64,000 nt of DNA from Flagellimonas spongiicola. Its GTDB lineage: Bacteria > Bacteroidota > Bacteroidia > Flavobacteriales > Flavobacteriaceae. A program made the position numbers and the translations under genes. Below, one piece after another: positions 52,145 through 62,287 of this stretch. The notes beneath the pieces were generated by a model that was given only the letters and a program-made list of their open reading frames with translations, was not told where the DNA came from and did no database searches. The stretch lies in the NCBI RefSeq assembly GCF_023502425.1, contig NZ_JAMFMA010000003.1, positions 310,001 to 374,000 of the forward strand, in the 5' to 3' direction. Numbering within the stretch: the first letter of the stretch is position 1; every line of letters starts with the position of its first letter.

Positions 52145-53905
52145 ATGAAGTTTTTGAGAAATCTTTTGGCTGCTATTTTGGGCTGTTTGATGGCGTTTGG
52201 AATTTTGATGGCCATGTTTTTCTTTTTCCTGTTTTTGGTAGGAAATGCAGATGAAGGTGTTGCGGTAGGACCGAACTCCATTTTGGAATTGAGTTTTACG
52301 GAACCAATCCGCGATTATGTTGGCAGGGATGAAACGGATCCGTTTGCAGGTTTGTGGGAGAATGAAGTTGGATTGGACGACATTGTCCATGGTATTCACG
52401 TGGCAACCACTGATGATACTATTGAGGGAATTAGTTTAACGACAAGTTTTATACAAGCGGGATTGGCGCAAACCCAGGAAATTCGGGAAGCACTTTCCGA
52501 TTTCAAGGCTTCAGGTAAGTTTATCTATGCCCATTCCGATTTTTTCAGTCAAAAGGACTATTATTTGGCCAGTGTGGCTGATGCCATCTATTTAAATCCG
52601 GTTGGTGCCATGGATTTCAAGGGACTAGCTTCCGAAGTACTTTACTTTAAAGACCTTCAAGAAAAAACCGGGTTGAAAATGGAGGTAATTCGTCATGGTA
52701 AATACAAAAGCGCTGTTGAACCTTATCTTTCGGATCGCATGAGTGATGAAAATAGGGAGCAAATCAAAGTGCTGATAACTTCCCTTTGGGATCAAATGAT
52801 TACTGACATTGGTGCATCAAGAGATCTGAGCAATGACGCTTTGAACCGTATTGCGGATACCTTGGGAGCCAGGACACCGGAGTATGCCGTACAGAACAAT
52901 CTTATAGACGGACATGTACATTTTGATGAATATGAGGAACTGCTTCGGGAGAAAATGGGCTTGGAATCACAGGAATCCCTCAATTATGTGGATTTTGAGG
53001 ATTATATGATGATTTCCGGCGGGAAACGACTTAAAAAAGGTTCCGACAAAGTTGCGGTGATTTATGCGCAAGGCGAGATATTTTATGGTGAAGGTGGCAA
53101 AGAATTCATCGGACAAGGTATCGTGACCCGTGCCTTACAAAAAGCAGCGAACAGTTCAAGTGTAAAAGCAATCGTACTACGTGTGGATTCACCGGGCGGG
53201 AGCGCCTTGGTTTCAGACATTATTTGGCGAGAAGTTGTATTGGCAAAAAAAGAGAAACCCGTGGTGGTTTCTTTCGGAAACGTAGCGGCGTCAGGAGGTT
53301 ATTATATTGGCGTTGGTGGTGACCGAATATTTGCGGAACCGACTACCATTACAGGTTCTATTGGGGTCTTTGGAACCATTCCCAATGCACATGAATTGGC
53401 TACCAACATCGGAATCAATGCGGAACAAGTGGGTACCAACCAAAACTCCATTGATTATTCTTTGTTCGAACCTATGTCGGATTCGTTCCGATCAGTGGTT
53501 CAAGAAGGTATTGAGGATACCTATATGACATTTTTGAATCGTGTAGCGGAAGGAAGAAATATGAGTATTGAGCAGATTGATGCCTTGGCGCAAGGAAGGG
53601 TCTGGAGTGGTGTGGATGCCGTAGCGAACGGTTTGGTCGATGAACTTGGCAGCTTGGATGATGCCATTGAGGCGGCAGCTGAAATGGCTGAATTGGACAA
53701 TTATGGTATACGTAAATATCCAAAGTACAAATCCAATTTTGAACGTTTTATGGATGATATGTCCAGTGCAAAATCAAATCTTGGTGCCATCTTCATTAAG
53801 GAAGAGTTGGGGGAAGAAGCCTATAGCATATTAAAGGAATTCAAGAATATCAGCAATCAAAAAGGAATACAGGCCAGAATGCCATTTAGTCTCAACATAA
53901 AATAA
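52145..53905 (+). CDS. sppA: Signal peptide peptidase SppA, 67K type
   Basis: Inner-membrane serine protease of 586 residues that degrades cleaved signal peptides. One N-terminal membrane helix (about 5-33) is followed by two tandem SppA domains. The catalytic lysine is Lys188 in HGKYKSAVEPY in the first domain and the nucleophile is Ser383 in NVAASGGYYIG in the second, the split site of the long SppA form. GSIGVFG follows as in the family. The queuosine-precursor transporter starts 3 nt downstream, so they are co-transcribed, although no functional link is obvious. Confidence 0.93.
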   Translation: MKFLRNLLAAILGCLMAFGILMAMFFFFLFLVGNADEGVAVGPNSILELSFTEPIRDYVGRDETDPFAGLWENEVGLDDIVHGIHVATTDDTIEGISLTTSFIQAGLAQTQEIREALSDFKASGKFIYAHSDFFSQKDYYLASVADAIYLNPVGAMDFKGLASEVLYFKDLQEKTGLKMEVIRHGKYKSAVEPYLSDRMSDENREQIKVLITSLWDQMITDIGASRDLSNDALNRIADTLGARTPEYAVQNNLIDGHVHFDEYEELLREKMGLESQESLNYVDFEDYMMISGGKRLKKGSDKVAVIYAQGEIFYGEGGKEFIGQGIVTRALQKAANSSSVKAIVLRVDSPGGSALVSDIIWREVVLAKKEKPVVVSFGNVAASGGYYIGVGGDRIFAEPTTITGSIGVFGTIPNAHELATNIGINAEQVGTNQNSIDYSLFEPMSDSFRSVVQEGIEDTYMTFLNRVAEGRNMSIEQIDALAQGRVWSGVDAVANGLVDELGSLDDAIEAAAEMAELDNYGIRKYPKYKSNFERFMDDMSSAKSNLGAIFIKEELGEEAYSILKEFKNISNQKGIQARMPFSLNIK

Positions 53906-53908
53906 CGG

Positions 53909-54616
53909 ATGACGCAAAAGGACAAGAAGTTAGCGTTTTCCATTTACCTCTATTTGGGAGCTTTGTTCATCACCTCATTGGTGGTGTCTAATTTAATATT
54001 CCAAAAATTCTTCTATTGGAACCCTTTTGGGGATATTGAAGTTTTTGGCGCACCCCTCTTTGAAGTCTCCGTAGGTATATTGCCTTATCCCATTACGTTT
54101 TTAATTACGGATTTGATTTCGGAAATATTCGGAAAGAAAAGGGCGAATCAGGTGGTAATTGCAGGTATTTTTGCGTCTTTTTTCTCCTTGTTGATAGTTA
54201 CCACGGCCAATTTAGCGCCAGCAACGGATTGGTCCCCTGTAAACAATGAACTATTCAGTTCGGTGTTTGGGAATACTGTTGTGGCTGTTTTTGCTTCAAT
54301 GATGGCCTATTTGTTGGCCCAGTTCATAGATATTCAGTTGTACCACTTTTGGAAAAGGGTTACTAAAGGCAAATATTTATGGCTCCGGAATAACTTTTCT
54401 ACCTTTTCATCTCAGTTTATAGATACGTTTACAGTTGTGCTGTTACTCTGTACTTTTGGAGAGATTCCATGGGAATTATTCTATGGTTTGGTGATTAGTG
54501 GTTTTCTTTTTAAAGTATTTATTGCGCTCTTGGACACCCCTTTGCTCTATCTTTTCGTATATCTCTTGCGGAAAAGATTTAACTTAAAAATAGGGGAGGA
54601 GATTCACTTGGATTAA
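53909..54616 (+). CDS. Queuosine precursor transporter (YhhQ/VUT family)
   Basis: Membrane protein of 235 residues with about six helices. It carries LFEVSVGILPYPITFLITDLISEIFGKKRANQV (parts at 45-80), the PYPxTFLxTDxxxEixGkk signature of the YhhQ family that imports queuine or preQ1 for tRNA modification. A second signature is in NNFSTFSSQFIDTFTVVLL. The usual length is about 220-235. It is coupled to sppA (3-nt gap) and followed by an AsmA-like gene after 36 nt. No preQ1 riboswitch can be seen because there is no leader. Confidence 0.9.
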   Translation: MTQKDKKLAFSIYLYLGALFITSLVVSNLIFQKFFYWNPFGDIEVFGAPLFEVSVGILPYPITFLITDLISEIFGKKRANQVVIAGIFASFFSLLIVTTANLAPATDWSPVNNELFSSVFGNTVVAVFASMMAYLLAQFIDIQLYHFWKRVTKGKYLWLRNNFSTFSSQFIDTFTVVLLLCTFGEIPWELFYGLVISGFLFKVFIALLDTPLLYLFVYLLRKRFNLKIGEEIHLD

Positions 54617-54652
54617 GTTCTTCTTTCTTACTTTGTTACAAATTCCCAAATT

Positions 54653-57328
54653 ATGAAACGAAAACTGCTTAAAATCGTTGGAGTTGGCCTGCTTATTAGT
54701 GTAGGGTTGCTCTTTACACTCCCGTTGCTATTGGAAGGTAAGATTTCCGAAATCATCAAAAACAAGGTCAACCAAAACATCAATGCTACATTGGACTTTG
54801 AATCGGCTAGTCTGAGTTTGCTTAAAAGTTTTCCCAATGCACATCTGGAACTTCAGGACCTTTCTTTGATCAATAATGTTCCTTTTGAAGGCGATACACT
54901 GTTTGCTGCAGATGCGATTGCCTTGAAAATGGGGATATCCGAGCTTTTAAAATCAGCAGAAGAACCTATTGGGATAAAAAGCTTGGAGGTAGATGGTGCG
55001 AATGTATTGATTCAGAATGATGCAGAAGGGAATGCCAATTATGATATAGGTAAAGCTTCTTCGACTCCCCAGGACGAAACCGCATCAGAAACAAATAGTT
55101 TTAGTTTGGAATTGGACACTTACGCTATAACCAATTCCCAAATTATATATAAAGACCTTGAGTCAGGAATGCGACTTTCCCTAACCGAACTGAACCATTC
55201 GGGTACAGGGGATTTGTCATTGGAACAATCGGAGTTGAATACCTTGACCGATGCCCTTGTCTCCTTTGAAATGGATAGTACAAGGTATTTAAACAACAAC
55301 AAGTTGTTCTTGGATGCATTGATAGGAATAGATTTGAATCAAAACAAATATTCCTTTTTGGACAATAAGGCCATGGTGAACCAATTACCGCTGGTCTTTG
55401 ATGGCTTTGTGCAGGTTAATGAAGGAAACCAGGAAGTGGACATTACATTCAAGACACCATCTTCAGATTTCAAGAATTTTTTGGCTGTTGTTCCTGAGGC
55501 GTACGCAACAAACCTTGATGGCGTTCAAACCTCTGGAAATTTTGAAGTGGAAGGTCATTTTAAGGGAATAGTTGATGCCATCCATATTCCAACCTTTGGT
55601 ATCAAGTTGAAATCGGAAAACGCATCGTTCAAGTATCCAGAACTGCCCAAGTCTGTGCAAAATGTTTTTATTGATACAGAGATTAAAAATGAATCAGGAC
55701 TAGCAGATGATACCTACGTGGATATCAATAGACTTTCTTTTGCTATTGACCAAGATAAGTTTAATATGAACGCCAAACTGCGTGAATTGACCGGGAATAC
55801 CAAGGTAAATGCGCATTTGGATGGAGTTGTGAATTTAGCCAACCTTTCTAGGGCGTATCCAATGCCCGAAGATTATGGTTTAAAAGGAAAACTGACAGCC
55901 GATGTGACCACAGCCTTTGATATGTCTTCTTTGGAGCGCAAAGCATACGGCAATACACGAACCGCGGGTCAGCTACAATTGGATGCTTTTGAATACAATT
56001 CCGAAGAACTAAAGCATCCGGTAACTATTACCACTGCGGTAGTTAATTTGACACCTGACCAAGTAATTCTTGAAAAGTTTGATGGCAAAACTGGGAATAC
56101 GGACTTTAAGGCCAGTGGAATTTTAACCAATCTGCTTGGATTCCTGTTCAACAATGAAAATGTGGAGGGCAATTTCAGTCTTGACGCAAATACCTTTGCC
56201 TTGAATGATTTTATGGTAGAAGAGGCTTCGGAAAAAAGTGAACCTAATAATGGTCAGGAAAACACAGAAGAAAAAATCAAGATTCCCTCCTTCTTGGATT
56301 GTACCATCAACGCATCCGCCAATACGGTTTTGTATGATAATCTCAGCTTGAGGAATGTAAAGGGAAAACTCATCATCAAGGATGAAACGGCAATTCTAGA
56401 AGGATTACGGTCGGATTTGTTTGGAGGGGTAGTTGGTGTCAATGGTTCTGTTTCAACTAAAGAGGACCAAGCCATGTTCGCCATGGATTTAGGTTTGGAA
56501 AATTTGAATATTGGTGAGTCGTTTGGTGCTATGGAATTGTTTAAAACATTGGCGCCATTGGCGAATGCCTTGCAGGGAACGTTTAACTCCAACATGAAGA
56601 TCGGTGGAAATTTAAACAATGATTTTACGCCTGATTTGGCTACCATTTCGGGAAATCTTCTGGCGGAACTTTTGGCTACAAAAGTAGATGCGGAAAAAGC
56701 GCCTTTGTTCTCCGCATTGAATGATCAGCTTAATTTCCTGAATTCGGAAGAATTGGATTTAAGTGGGCTTAAAACAGCTTTGAGTTTTGATAATGGCGCC
56801 GTTTCAGTAAAACCGTTTGAGTTAAAATACAAGGATATTGCGGTAAATGTTGCTGGGAGCCATACGTTTGACCGTCAATTGCAATACAACGCTACCTTGG
56901 ATGTGCCTTCCAAATACTTAGGTGATGAGGTTAATAGCCTAATCGCCAAATTGGATGATTCAGATTTGGAAAGCCTGACAATTCCCGTTACTGCAAAAAT
57001 AGGTGGGGACTACTCTAATCCTAAGGTTCAAACTGATTGGAGCTCCGGAATTTCCAAATTGACAAACCAACTTGTAGAAATCCAAAAACAAAAATTGGTG
57101 AATCAAGGAAAGGACAAAGCCAAGGATTTAATTGCGGATGTATTTAATCAAGAAAAGGATTCCGCCCAAGCTGAAGATGATTCCCTCCAGAAAACCATTG
57201 GTGGCCTATTGGGCAACAAGGAAACGACTGAAGATTCAACCAACACGGATGATGACGCTGTGAAAAAAACGGCTAAATCGGTATTGGGTAGTTTGCTGGG
57301 TAAAAAGAAAAAGGACTCGGTGGAATAA
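54653..57328 (+). CDS. AsmA-family outer-membrane biogenesis protein
   Basis: Large envelope protein of 891 residues with one N-terminal membrane helix (about 6-28) and a long beta-rich periplasmic part. The N-terminal SEIIKNKVNQNINATLDFESASLSLLKSFPNAHLELQDLSL (parts at 34-72) is the AsmA start, and the end contains an AsmA C-terminal-like repeat region (about 560-780) with VNVAGSHTFDRQLQYNATLDVPSKYLG. The last 100 residues are charged. Members are thought to form bridges for phospholipid transport between membranes. Its stop is 4 nt from the stop of the convergent PD40 gene. Confidence 0.85.
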   Translation: MKRKLLKIVGVGLLISVGLLFTLPLLLEGKISEIIKNKVNQNINATLDFESASLSLLKSFPNAHLELQDLSLINNVPFEGDTLFAADAIALKMGISELLKSAEEPIGIKSLEVDGANVLIQNDAEGNANYDIGKASSTPQDETASETNSFSLELDTYAITNSQIIYKDLESGMRLSLTELNHSGTGDLSLEQSELNTLTDALVSFEMDSTRYLNNNKLFLDALIGIDLNQNKYSFLDNKAMVNQLPLVFDGFVQVNEGNQEVDITFKTPSSDFKNFLAVVPEAYATNLDGVQTSGNFEVEGHFKGIVDAIHIPTFGIKLKSENASFKYPELPKSVQNVFIDTEIKNESGLADDTYVDINRLSFAIDQDKFNMNAKLRELTGNTKVNAHLDGVVNLANLSRAYPMPEDYGLKGKLTADVTTAFDMSSLERKAYGNTRTAGQLQLDAFEYNSEELKHPVTITTAVVNLTPDQVILEKFDGKTGNTDFKASGILTNLLGFLFNNENVEGNFSLDANTFALNDFMVEEASEKSEPNNGQENTEEKIKIPSFLDCTINASANTVLYDNLSLRNVKGKLIIKDETAILEGLRSDLFGGVVGVNGSVSTKEDQAMFAMDLGLENLNIGESFGAMELFKTLAPLANALQGTFNSNMKIGGNLNNDFTPDLATISGNLLAELLATKVDAEKAPLFSALNDQLNFLNSEELDLSGLKTALSFDNGAVSVKPFELKYKDIAVNVAGSHTFDRQLQYNATLDVPSKYLGDEVNSLIAKLDDSDLESLTIPVTAKIGGDYSNPKVQTDWSSGISKLTNQLVEIQKQKLVNQGKDKAKDLIADVFNQEKDSAQAEDDSLQKTIGGLLGNKETTEDSTNTDDDAVKKTAKSVLGSLLGKKKKDSVE

Positions 57329-57332
57329 GAAT

Positions 57333-58229
57333 TCAAAGCTCTATTTCACAGATTTCGTAATTACCATTTCTATAAGCGGTTACAAGAATTTTGTTTTCAA
57401 ATGGATGCCAATTGGGTAGGGTATCCCCATCTTCATTGAATGTGATTCTTTTTTCATCACTTCCATCAATGTTTCGAATGAATATTTCTGGGCGTGTTTC
57501 TTTCATAGAGGTGGCGTAAACAAGTTTGTCATCAGTATTGGACCAGGATGGGCAGAAATTGTGTTTGGGCCAATCTGTAATCCTACTTTCTTTTCCTGTT
57601 TTTACATCAAGAATATAGATTTCGTCATCCACGTTAGCTGTTTCTTTCCTTGAGAAGTAACTTAGTTTACTGCCATCATTGGACCATTTTGGATAGAAGT
57701 TGCGATAGGCGTTTGCAACCAATGTCTTTATTATTTTTCCTTTTTGGTTCAATAAGAGGATATGGGAATTGTTCTCGCCAACAATGTAACTGCAAGCTAT
57801 ATGCCTGCCATTTGGGGAAAATGATGCAAACATAGGCTCTCCATACGCGCTACTATTGTTGATTTGTTTTATTCGCTTGCTTTTTAGGTTGAAAGTAAAA
57901 AGTGCCGTTTGCCCTTTGCGAGAAGATTCAAAGAGGATGCTTTTGCTATTAGGATGCCAAGATGGCCTGCGATCATCATTTGGGTCTTGTGTGATTTGTT
58001 TCACTTGACCTCCAGTTTTATCCATTAGATAAATATTCCAGTTTCCATCCCTATTGGATTCGAATACAATCCATTCACCATTTGGAGAATACGAAGCATA
58101 GCGATCTTCGGAAGGATGATTTGTTAGGCATTTTTCTGGAAATTTGGTTTGACCAATTACATCATTGGTGGATTGCAACAGCACACAGCAAAAGAATAGC
58201 AATCTGAATAATTTTGAAGCCACGATCAT
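57333..58229 (-). CDS. PD40/TolB-like propeller protein, exported
   Basis: Protein of 298 residues with a signal peptide (hydrophobic 8-24, ending near VIGQ). It consists almost wholly of PD40 repeats: YSPNGEWIVFESNRDGNWNIYLMD, WHPNSKSILFESSRKG, FSPNGRHIACSYI, WSNDGSKLSYFSRK, WSNTDDKLVYATS and a closing WHPFENKILVTAYRNGNYEI. TolB-like folds usually bind partner proteins; no active site is seen. It is followed upstream by a second PD40 gene, 23 nt apart on the same strand, suggesting an operon. Confidence 0.78.
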   Translation of the reverse strand: MIVASKLFRLLFFCCVLLQSTNDVIGQTKFPEKCLTNHPSEDRYASYSPNGEWIVFESNRDGNWNIYLMDKTGGQVKQITQDPNDDRRPSWHPNSKSILFESSRKGQTALFTFNLKSKRIKQINNSSAYGEPMFASFSPNGRHIACSYIVGENNSHILLLNQKGKIIKTLVANAYRNFYPKWSNDGSKLSYFSRKETANVDDEIYILDVKTGKESRITDWPKHNFCPSWSNTDDKLVYATSMKETRPEIFIRNIDGSDEKRITFNEDGDTLPNWHPFENKILVTAYRNGNYEICEIEL

Positions 58230-58251
58230 TGTCTGTTGTTTGCAATACGTA

Positions 58252-59190
58252 TCAATTTATGGCTTTTCGGCGATAGTCTTTGATAATTTGGGAAATATCA
58301 ATGCTATAAATATTGGTGTCTTTACTAGGTAGACTGTCACTGCTAGTGAAGAATAGTTCTTTGGTTGCTTCCCTAAGGACAGGATATAAATCACTACCTG
58401 AAGTGTTTAGCTCTTTTATGTTTTGGGGTTTTGACCATGACACACCTTTTTTGAAACTAATGTACAGATCTCCATAGCCGCTAACATTTTCACTACGCTC
58501 AGAAGCTTCAAACAGGAGAATGTTGCCATTGTCATTTACCTCTACATTCCATTCACCTTTGGATGTATTTATGGGTTTCCCAATATTTGTTGGGGATAGC
58601 AATTGCCCGTCTTCCTGTTTTGTAAAATACAAATCACCTTGCCCCATACCTCCGTTTCTTGTGGATGCAAAATAGAGGTTGCCAGATCTATCTGTGGTGG
58701 GACTATATTCACTTGCATCTGAATTAATGGGGTATGGTAATGGTTTTGCAACTCCCCAACTACCATTATCCGATTTTGAGATCACCCATATGTTGGAGGA
58801 AGAAGGAAAACCGTCAATAGGTCTACTTGAGATAAAATACATGTGATTTCCATCCGGAGTTAGGTGTGGGTCACTATCATTGAAAGTTCCGGAGAATTCT
58901 GCTATTTTGGGTTCTGTCCAATGGGTGTCTTTATGTTCCGATCTGTAAATTGTACTTTTCATCTCACCAGAACCCCAAGCCTGGAAACTACGTGCAAAAT
59001 AGATTATAGTGCCATCTGGAGAAAAAGTGGTGGCATACTCAACATTCTCTGTGGATATGGTATTTGGGGCAAATAAGACTTTTTGCGCTTGTTGGCCAAA
59101 AAGTGGAAACCCGAATAAAAAAGTCAATCCGAGGAAGGGCCAATTTACGTAGCGTCCAACAATGGTATTAAAGAAAATCGATTCCAACAT
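58252..59190 (-). CDS. PD40-like exported propeller protein
   Basis: Protein of 312 residues with a hydrophobic N-terminus (about 16-32, ending LFGQ) and PD40-type repeats: TFSPDGTIIYFARSF, LTPDGNHMYFISSRP, TTDRSGNLYFASTRNGG, VNDNGNILLFEAS and a C-terminal LREATKELFFTSSD. I chose the ATG at 59188-59190, which still overlaps the DUF2797 gene by 23 nt; ATGs further upstream would overlap more. The preceding gene is in another frame of the same strand, so the two are translationally coupled. Confidence 0.72.
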   Translation of the reverse strand: MLESIFFNTIVGRYVNWPFLGLTFLFGFPLFGQQAQKVLFAPNTISTENVEYATTFSPDGTIIYFARSFQAWGSGEMKSTIYRSEHKDTHWTEPKIAEFSGTFNDSDPHLTPDGNHMYFISSRPIDGFPSSSNIWVISKSDNGSWGVAKPLPYPINSDASEYSPTTDRSGNLYFASTRNGGMGQGDLYFTKQEDGQLLSPTNIGKPINTSKGEWNVEVNDNGNILLFEASERSENVSGYGDLYISFKKGVSWSKPQNIKELNTSGSDLYPVLREATKELFFTSSDSLPSKDTNIYSIDISQIIKDYRRKAIN

Positions 59191-59962
59191 AATACCCTTC
59201 ATTTGCACGGATATTAAAGACAGTTTGGTCTTCAAAGATGAGGTATTGCCCTTTTATGCCTTTCAATACCCCGGTATAACTAGGTGTTTTTAGGAGATTA
59301 AGACTTTTCACTTTTTCAGGATATTGCAGGACTGGAAATTCGAGATGCGTTTCTGAATTTGAATCAATAAAGTAATCTGCCACTTCTGATGGAATATAGT
59401 CTTTTAACTTGTCCCTCCATTCTGCCAAGTTTACATCTTCAATGTCATTCTTTAGCATTTTCTGCCAGCTCGTTTTGTCACTTACATGGGCTTTTAGGGC
59501 AACTTCTGTGATTCCTGCTAAATAACGATTTGGTGTTTCAACAATTTCCATGGCCTCATGTGCACCTTGATCAATCCACCTTGTTGGGACTTGACTTTTT
59601 CTGGTCACTCCAACCTTAACATTGCTGGAATTTGCCAGATACACGATATGAGGTTGTAATTGTGCCTTTTTTTCGTACTCCAAATCACGGTCTTCTATGC
59701 CTAAGTGTGCTTTGCTGAGTTCGGGCTTCATAATCCATTCACCTGCTGCTGCGGATTCAAAAAAATAGGATCTACAAAACCCTTGTCGGTAAATGGGTTC
59801 GTTTTTTCCAGTACCAAGGCATTGAAATTTGATAAAATCTATTTGAATCCTTCGGTTCAAGGCTTGGTTCATATGGATGAAATCGTTCTCGAATTCCAGA
59901 TAATATTGAATGGGATTTCCGTTCTCGGTTTGCATTTTACGGAGTACACCTTCGTATAGCAT
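59168..59962 (-). CDS. DUF2797 domain-containing protein
   Basis: Protein of 264 residues, full length for DUF2797. Marks: CLGTGKNEPIYRQGFCRSYFF (about 49-69) with conserved cysteines that may bind a metal, KAHLGIEDRDLEYEKKAQLQPHIVYLANSSNVKVGVTRKSQVPTRWIDQGA (parts at 84-135) and a final beta part ending IRANEGYYVGIDFL. Function unknown, widespread in Bacteroidota. First gene of a short operon with the two PD40 genes, whose next member overlaps its 3' end by 23 nt. Confidence 0.85.
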   Translation of the reverse strand: MLYEGVLRKMQTENGNPIQYYLEFENDFIHMNQALNRRIQIDFIKFQCLGTGKNEPIYRQGFCRSYFFESAAAGEWIMKPELSKAHLGIEDRDLEYEKKAQLQPHIVYLANSSNVKVGVTRKSQVPTRWIDQGAHEAMEIVETPNRYLAGITEVALKAHVSDKTSWQKMLKNDIEDVNLAEWRDKLKDYIPSEVADYFIDSNSETHLEFPVLQYPEKVKSLNLLKTPSYTGVLKGIKGQYLIFEDQTVFNIRANEGYYVGIDFL

Positions 59963-60060
59963 AGTTTTATGACTGATTTAAAACTGATTTGAAAATCTAG
60001 GGGAGATACTTTATTTTAGCTCATGTGGCCTTGCCCCAACTTGGTTAAAGATACCGAAAA

Positions 60061-61581
60061 ATGCCAATACCCTTATTTAATTCCATCGCATCTTGGTTAC
60101 TGAAAAAGCGCTATCATCAAATGGAGCTTTTTTTAAAATATCCATTGGATGTTCAGCAGGAATTGCTGCATAACCTTGTGGATTTTGCCAAGGATACTCA
60201 AATAGGAAAGCAATTTGGTTTTCAAGATATTACCAGCTATTCCGAATTTGCAGAGCGTGTGCCTATCCGAAATTATGAGGGTGTGGCAGATCTTATTGAA
60301 AGGTCTAGGAAGGGTGAACAAAACATTTTTTGGCCTACCTCCATTAAATGGTTTGCCAAGAGTAGTGGTACAACAAATGCCAAGAGTAAGTTCATCCCGG
60401 TTAGCACGGAAGCCTTAGAAGATTGTCATTATAAATCCAGTAAGGATTTGTTATGCCTTTATTTGAACAACAATGAGAATTCGCAATTGTTTCGCGGTAA
60501 GAGCCTGCGACTAGGAGGGAGTAAGGAGCTCTACGAAGACAATGGAACATTTTTTGGAGATCTTTCAGCCATTCTAATTGATAATATGCCGCTATGGGCA
60601 GAATACAGCAGTACGCCAAGTAGTAAAGTATCTCTGATGAGCGAATGGGAATCCAAATTGGAAGCCATAATTGAGGAAAGTATTCAAGAAAATGTGACAA
60701 GTTTAGCCGGTGTGCCTTCTTGGATGCTGGTTTTGTTGAACAATGTCTTGGAAAAGACCGGTAAAAATCATTTGTTCGAGATATGGGAAAATCTAGAAGT
60801 CTATTTCCATGGAGGCGTAAGTTTCACACCTTATCGAGATCAGTATAAGAAATTGCTCCCGAGACGTAATTTCAATTATTATGAGACCTATAATGCTTCA
60901 GAGGGTTTTTTTGGTATCCAAGACCGAAATAATGCAGATGATCTTTTGTTGATGTTGGACTATGGCATTTTCTATGAATTCATCCCCATGGATACCTATG
61001 AGAAAGATGAAAAACCGGTGCCACTATGGGATGTGAAAAAGGGGGTCAACTATGCCATGGTGATAACCACCAATGCTGGTCTATGGCGTTACAAGATTGG
61101 TGATACGGTTCGATTTACCTCCACAAATCCCTATCGTATCCGAATTACTGGTAGGACCAAACATCATATCAACGCATTTGGTGAAGAATTGATCATTGAA
61201 AACGCGGAAGAGGCATTGAAGCAGATTTGTAAAAAGACGAATGCGGAGATAATGGATTACACCGCGGCTCCCATATTTATGGATGGATCTGAAAAGGGGG
61301 CACATGAATGGATAATCGAGTTTCGTAAACCTCCGGAAGATGTAAACTATTTCACTGAATTTTTGGATAACGCCCTTAAGTCCTTGAATTCTGATTATGA
61401 AGCCAAGAGATACAATAATATTACCCTTAAAATGCCCACAGTTCATGTGGCACGTCAAAATCTATTTCATGATTGGCTGAAATCCAAGAATAAGCTTGGG
61501 GGGCAACATAAGATTCCTAGGTTATCAAACGAGCGAAATCACCTAGAAGAGCTTTTGCAAATGAACTCAATACATAGTTAA
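60061..61581 (+). CDS. GH3 auxin-responsive-promoter family (acyl-adenylating) protein
   Basis: Adenylate-forming enzyme-like protein of 506 residues, similar to plant GH3 acyl-acid-amido synthetases and their bacterial homologues. ATP-binding segments: KWFAKSSGTTNAKSKFIPVS (parts at 97-116, SSGTT loop), YNASEGFFGIQ (about 279-289) and YRIRITGRTKHHINAFGEELI (about 356-376). Bacterial members have no proven reaction but probably join an amino acid to a carboxylic acid with ATP. Its promoter is not evident. A 22-bp palindrome lies 16 bp past its stop. Confidence 0.85.
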   Translation: MPIPLFNSIASWLLKKRYHQMELFLKYPLDVQQELLHNLVDFAKDTQIGKQFGFQDITSYSEFAERVPIRNYEGVADLIERSRKGEQNIFWPTSIKWFAKSSGTTNAKSKFIPVSTEALEDCHYKSSKDLLCLYLNNNENSQLFRGKSLRLGGSKELYEDNGTFFGDLSAILIDNMPLWAEYSSTPSSKVSLMSEWESKLEAIIEESIQENVTSLAGVPSWMLVLLNNVLEKTGKNHLFEIWENLEVYFHGGVSFTPYRDQYKKLLPRRNFNYYETYNASEGFFGIQDRNNADDLLLMLDYGIFYEFIPMDTYEKDEKPVPLWDVKKGVNYAMVITTNAGLWRYKIGDTVRFTSTNPYRIRITGRTKHHINAFGEELIIENAEEALKQICKKTNAEIMDYTAAPIFMDGSEKGAHEWIIEFRKPPEDVNYFTEFLDNALKSLNSDYEAKRYNNITLKMPTVHVARQNLFHDWLKSKNKLGGQHKIPRLSNERNHLEELLQMNSIHS

Positions 61582-61596
61582 TTGGATTTTCTACAT

Positions 61597-61618
61597 TTTA
61601 CGAAAACGTTTTCGTAAA
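61597..61618. promoter_or_regulatory. Perfect 22-bp palindrome, LacI-type operator-like
   Basis: Half-site TTTACGAAAAC is followed directly by its exact inverse, so the centre reads AAAACGTTTT, the core seen in many LacI-family operators (PurR- or CcpA-like). It lies 16 bp past the GH3-like stop and about 130 bp before the gene at 61748, and a 7/8 -7 box (AATCTTTG) lies right after it. It lacks a following T-run, so it is more likely an operator than a terminator. Confidence 0.5.
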
Positions 61619-61747
61619 TCTTTGCCATTCGTCGAACAATTTTTTCTTTTGGACAAATAAATATGGTATTCTATCGTTAATGACTGAAGTTTGGTTCAGA
61701 TAATTTTAAGTTCCCTAATCTTAAAACTAAACTAAAAAAGTACTAAC

Positions 61748-62287
61748 ATGGCTGAAAAACTTGTAGTTATCTCCGATATGTGGGGGGTAAAAAAAGGACT
61801 TTGGATTACTTCATATTTTGGTTATTTACAACAATACTACAATATTGAATTCCACGATTGCCAACAACTGGCAGACATTGATATTCCTGTATTAACAGAA
61901 GAGAACATCCACAATGCCTTTGTAAATGGAGGTATTGATACTGCGGTTGCCCATTTACTTAAAAAGGAAACGGAGCCAGCACACTATTTGGCATTTAGTA
62001 CTGGCGGTACCATAGCATGGAAAGCTGCATTAAAAGGCTTGCCGATGAAATCTTTGACCGCTATTTCTCCTACTAGAATTCGTTTTGAGGAAAACAAGCC
62101 TGAAATTCCAATGGATTTGATTTTTGGTGAATGTGACAAATTCAAGCCAAGTATGAAATGGGCTATGAAAGTTGGTGCTGACTTAAAGATTATCCCAAGT
62201 TTTGGGCATCAATTGTACTCCGACGAAAAAATCATTACCGATGTCTGCTTGGATCTTTTGGAAAAAGTAACCAAAAAAGCAATCTAG
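61748..62287 (+). CDS. Small alpha/beta-hydrolase-like protein of unknown function
   Basis: Cytoplasmic protein of 179 residues with an alpha/beta-hydrolase-like layout: [13 protein letters not shown] at the start, a middle [16 protein letters not shown] where Ser of FSTGG would be the nucleophile (the preceding Gly is Phe, so not a standard GxSxG), [10 protein letters not shown], and [11 protein letters not shown] with a possible catalytic His. Size is small for the fold. The substrate is unknown. The stop codon shares the palindrome CTAG with the stop of the convergent clpX. A possible operator lies upstream at 61597-61618. Confidence 0.55.
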   Translation: MAEKLVVISDMWGVKKGLWITSYFGYLQQYYNIEFHDCQQLADIDIPVLTEENIHNAFVNGGIDTAVAHLLKKETEPAHYLAFSTGGTIAWKAALKGLPMKSLTAISPTRIRFEENKPEIPMDLIFGECDKFKPSMKWAMKVGADLKIIPSFGHQLYSDEKIITDVCLDLLEKVTKKAI

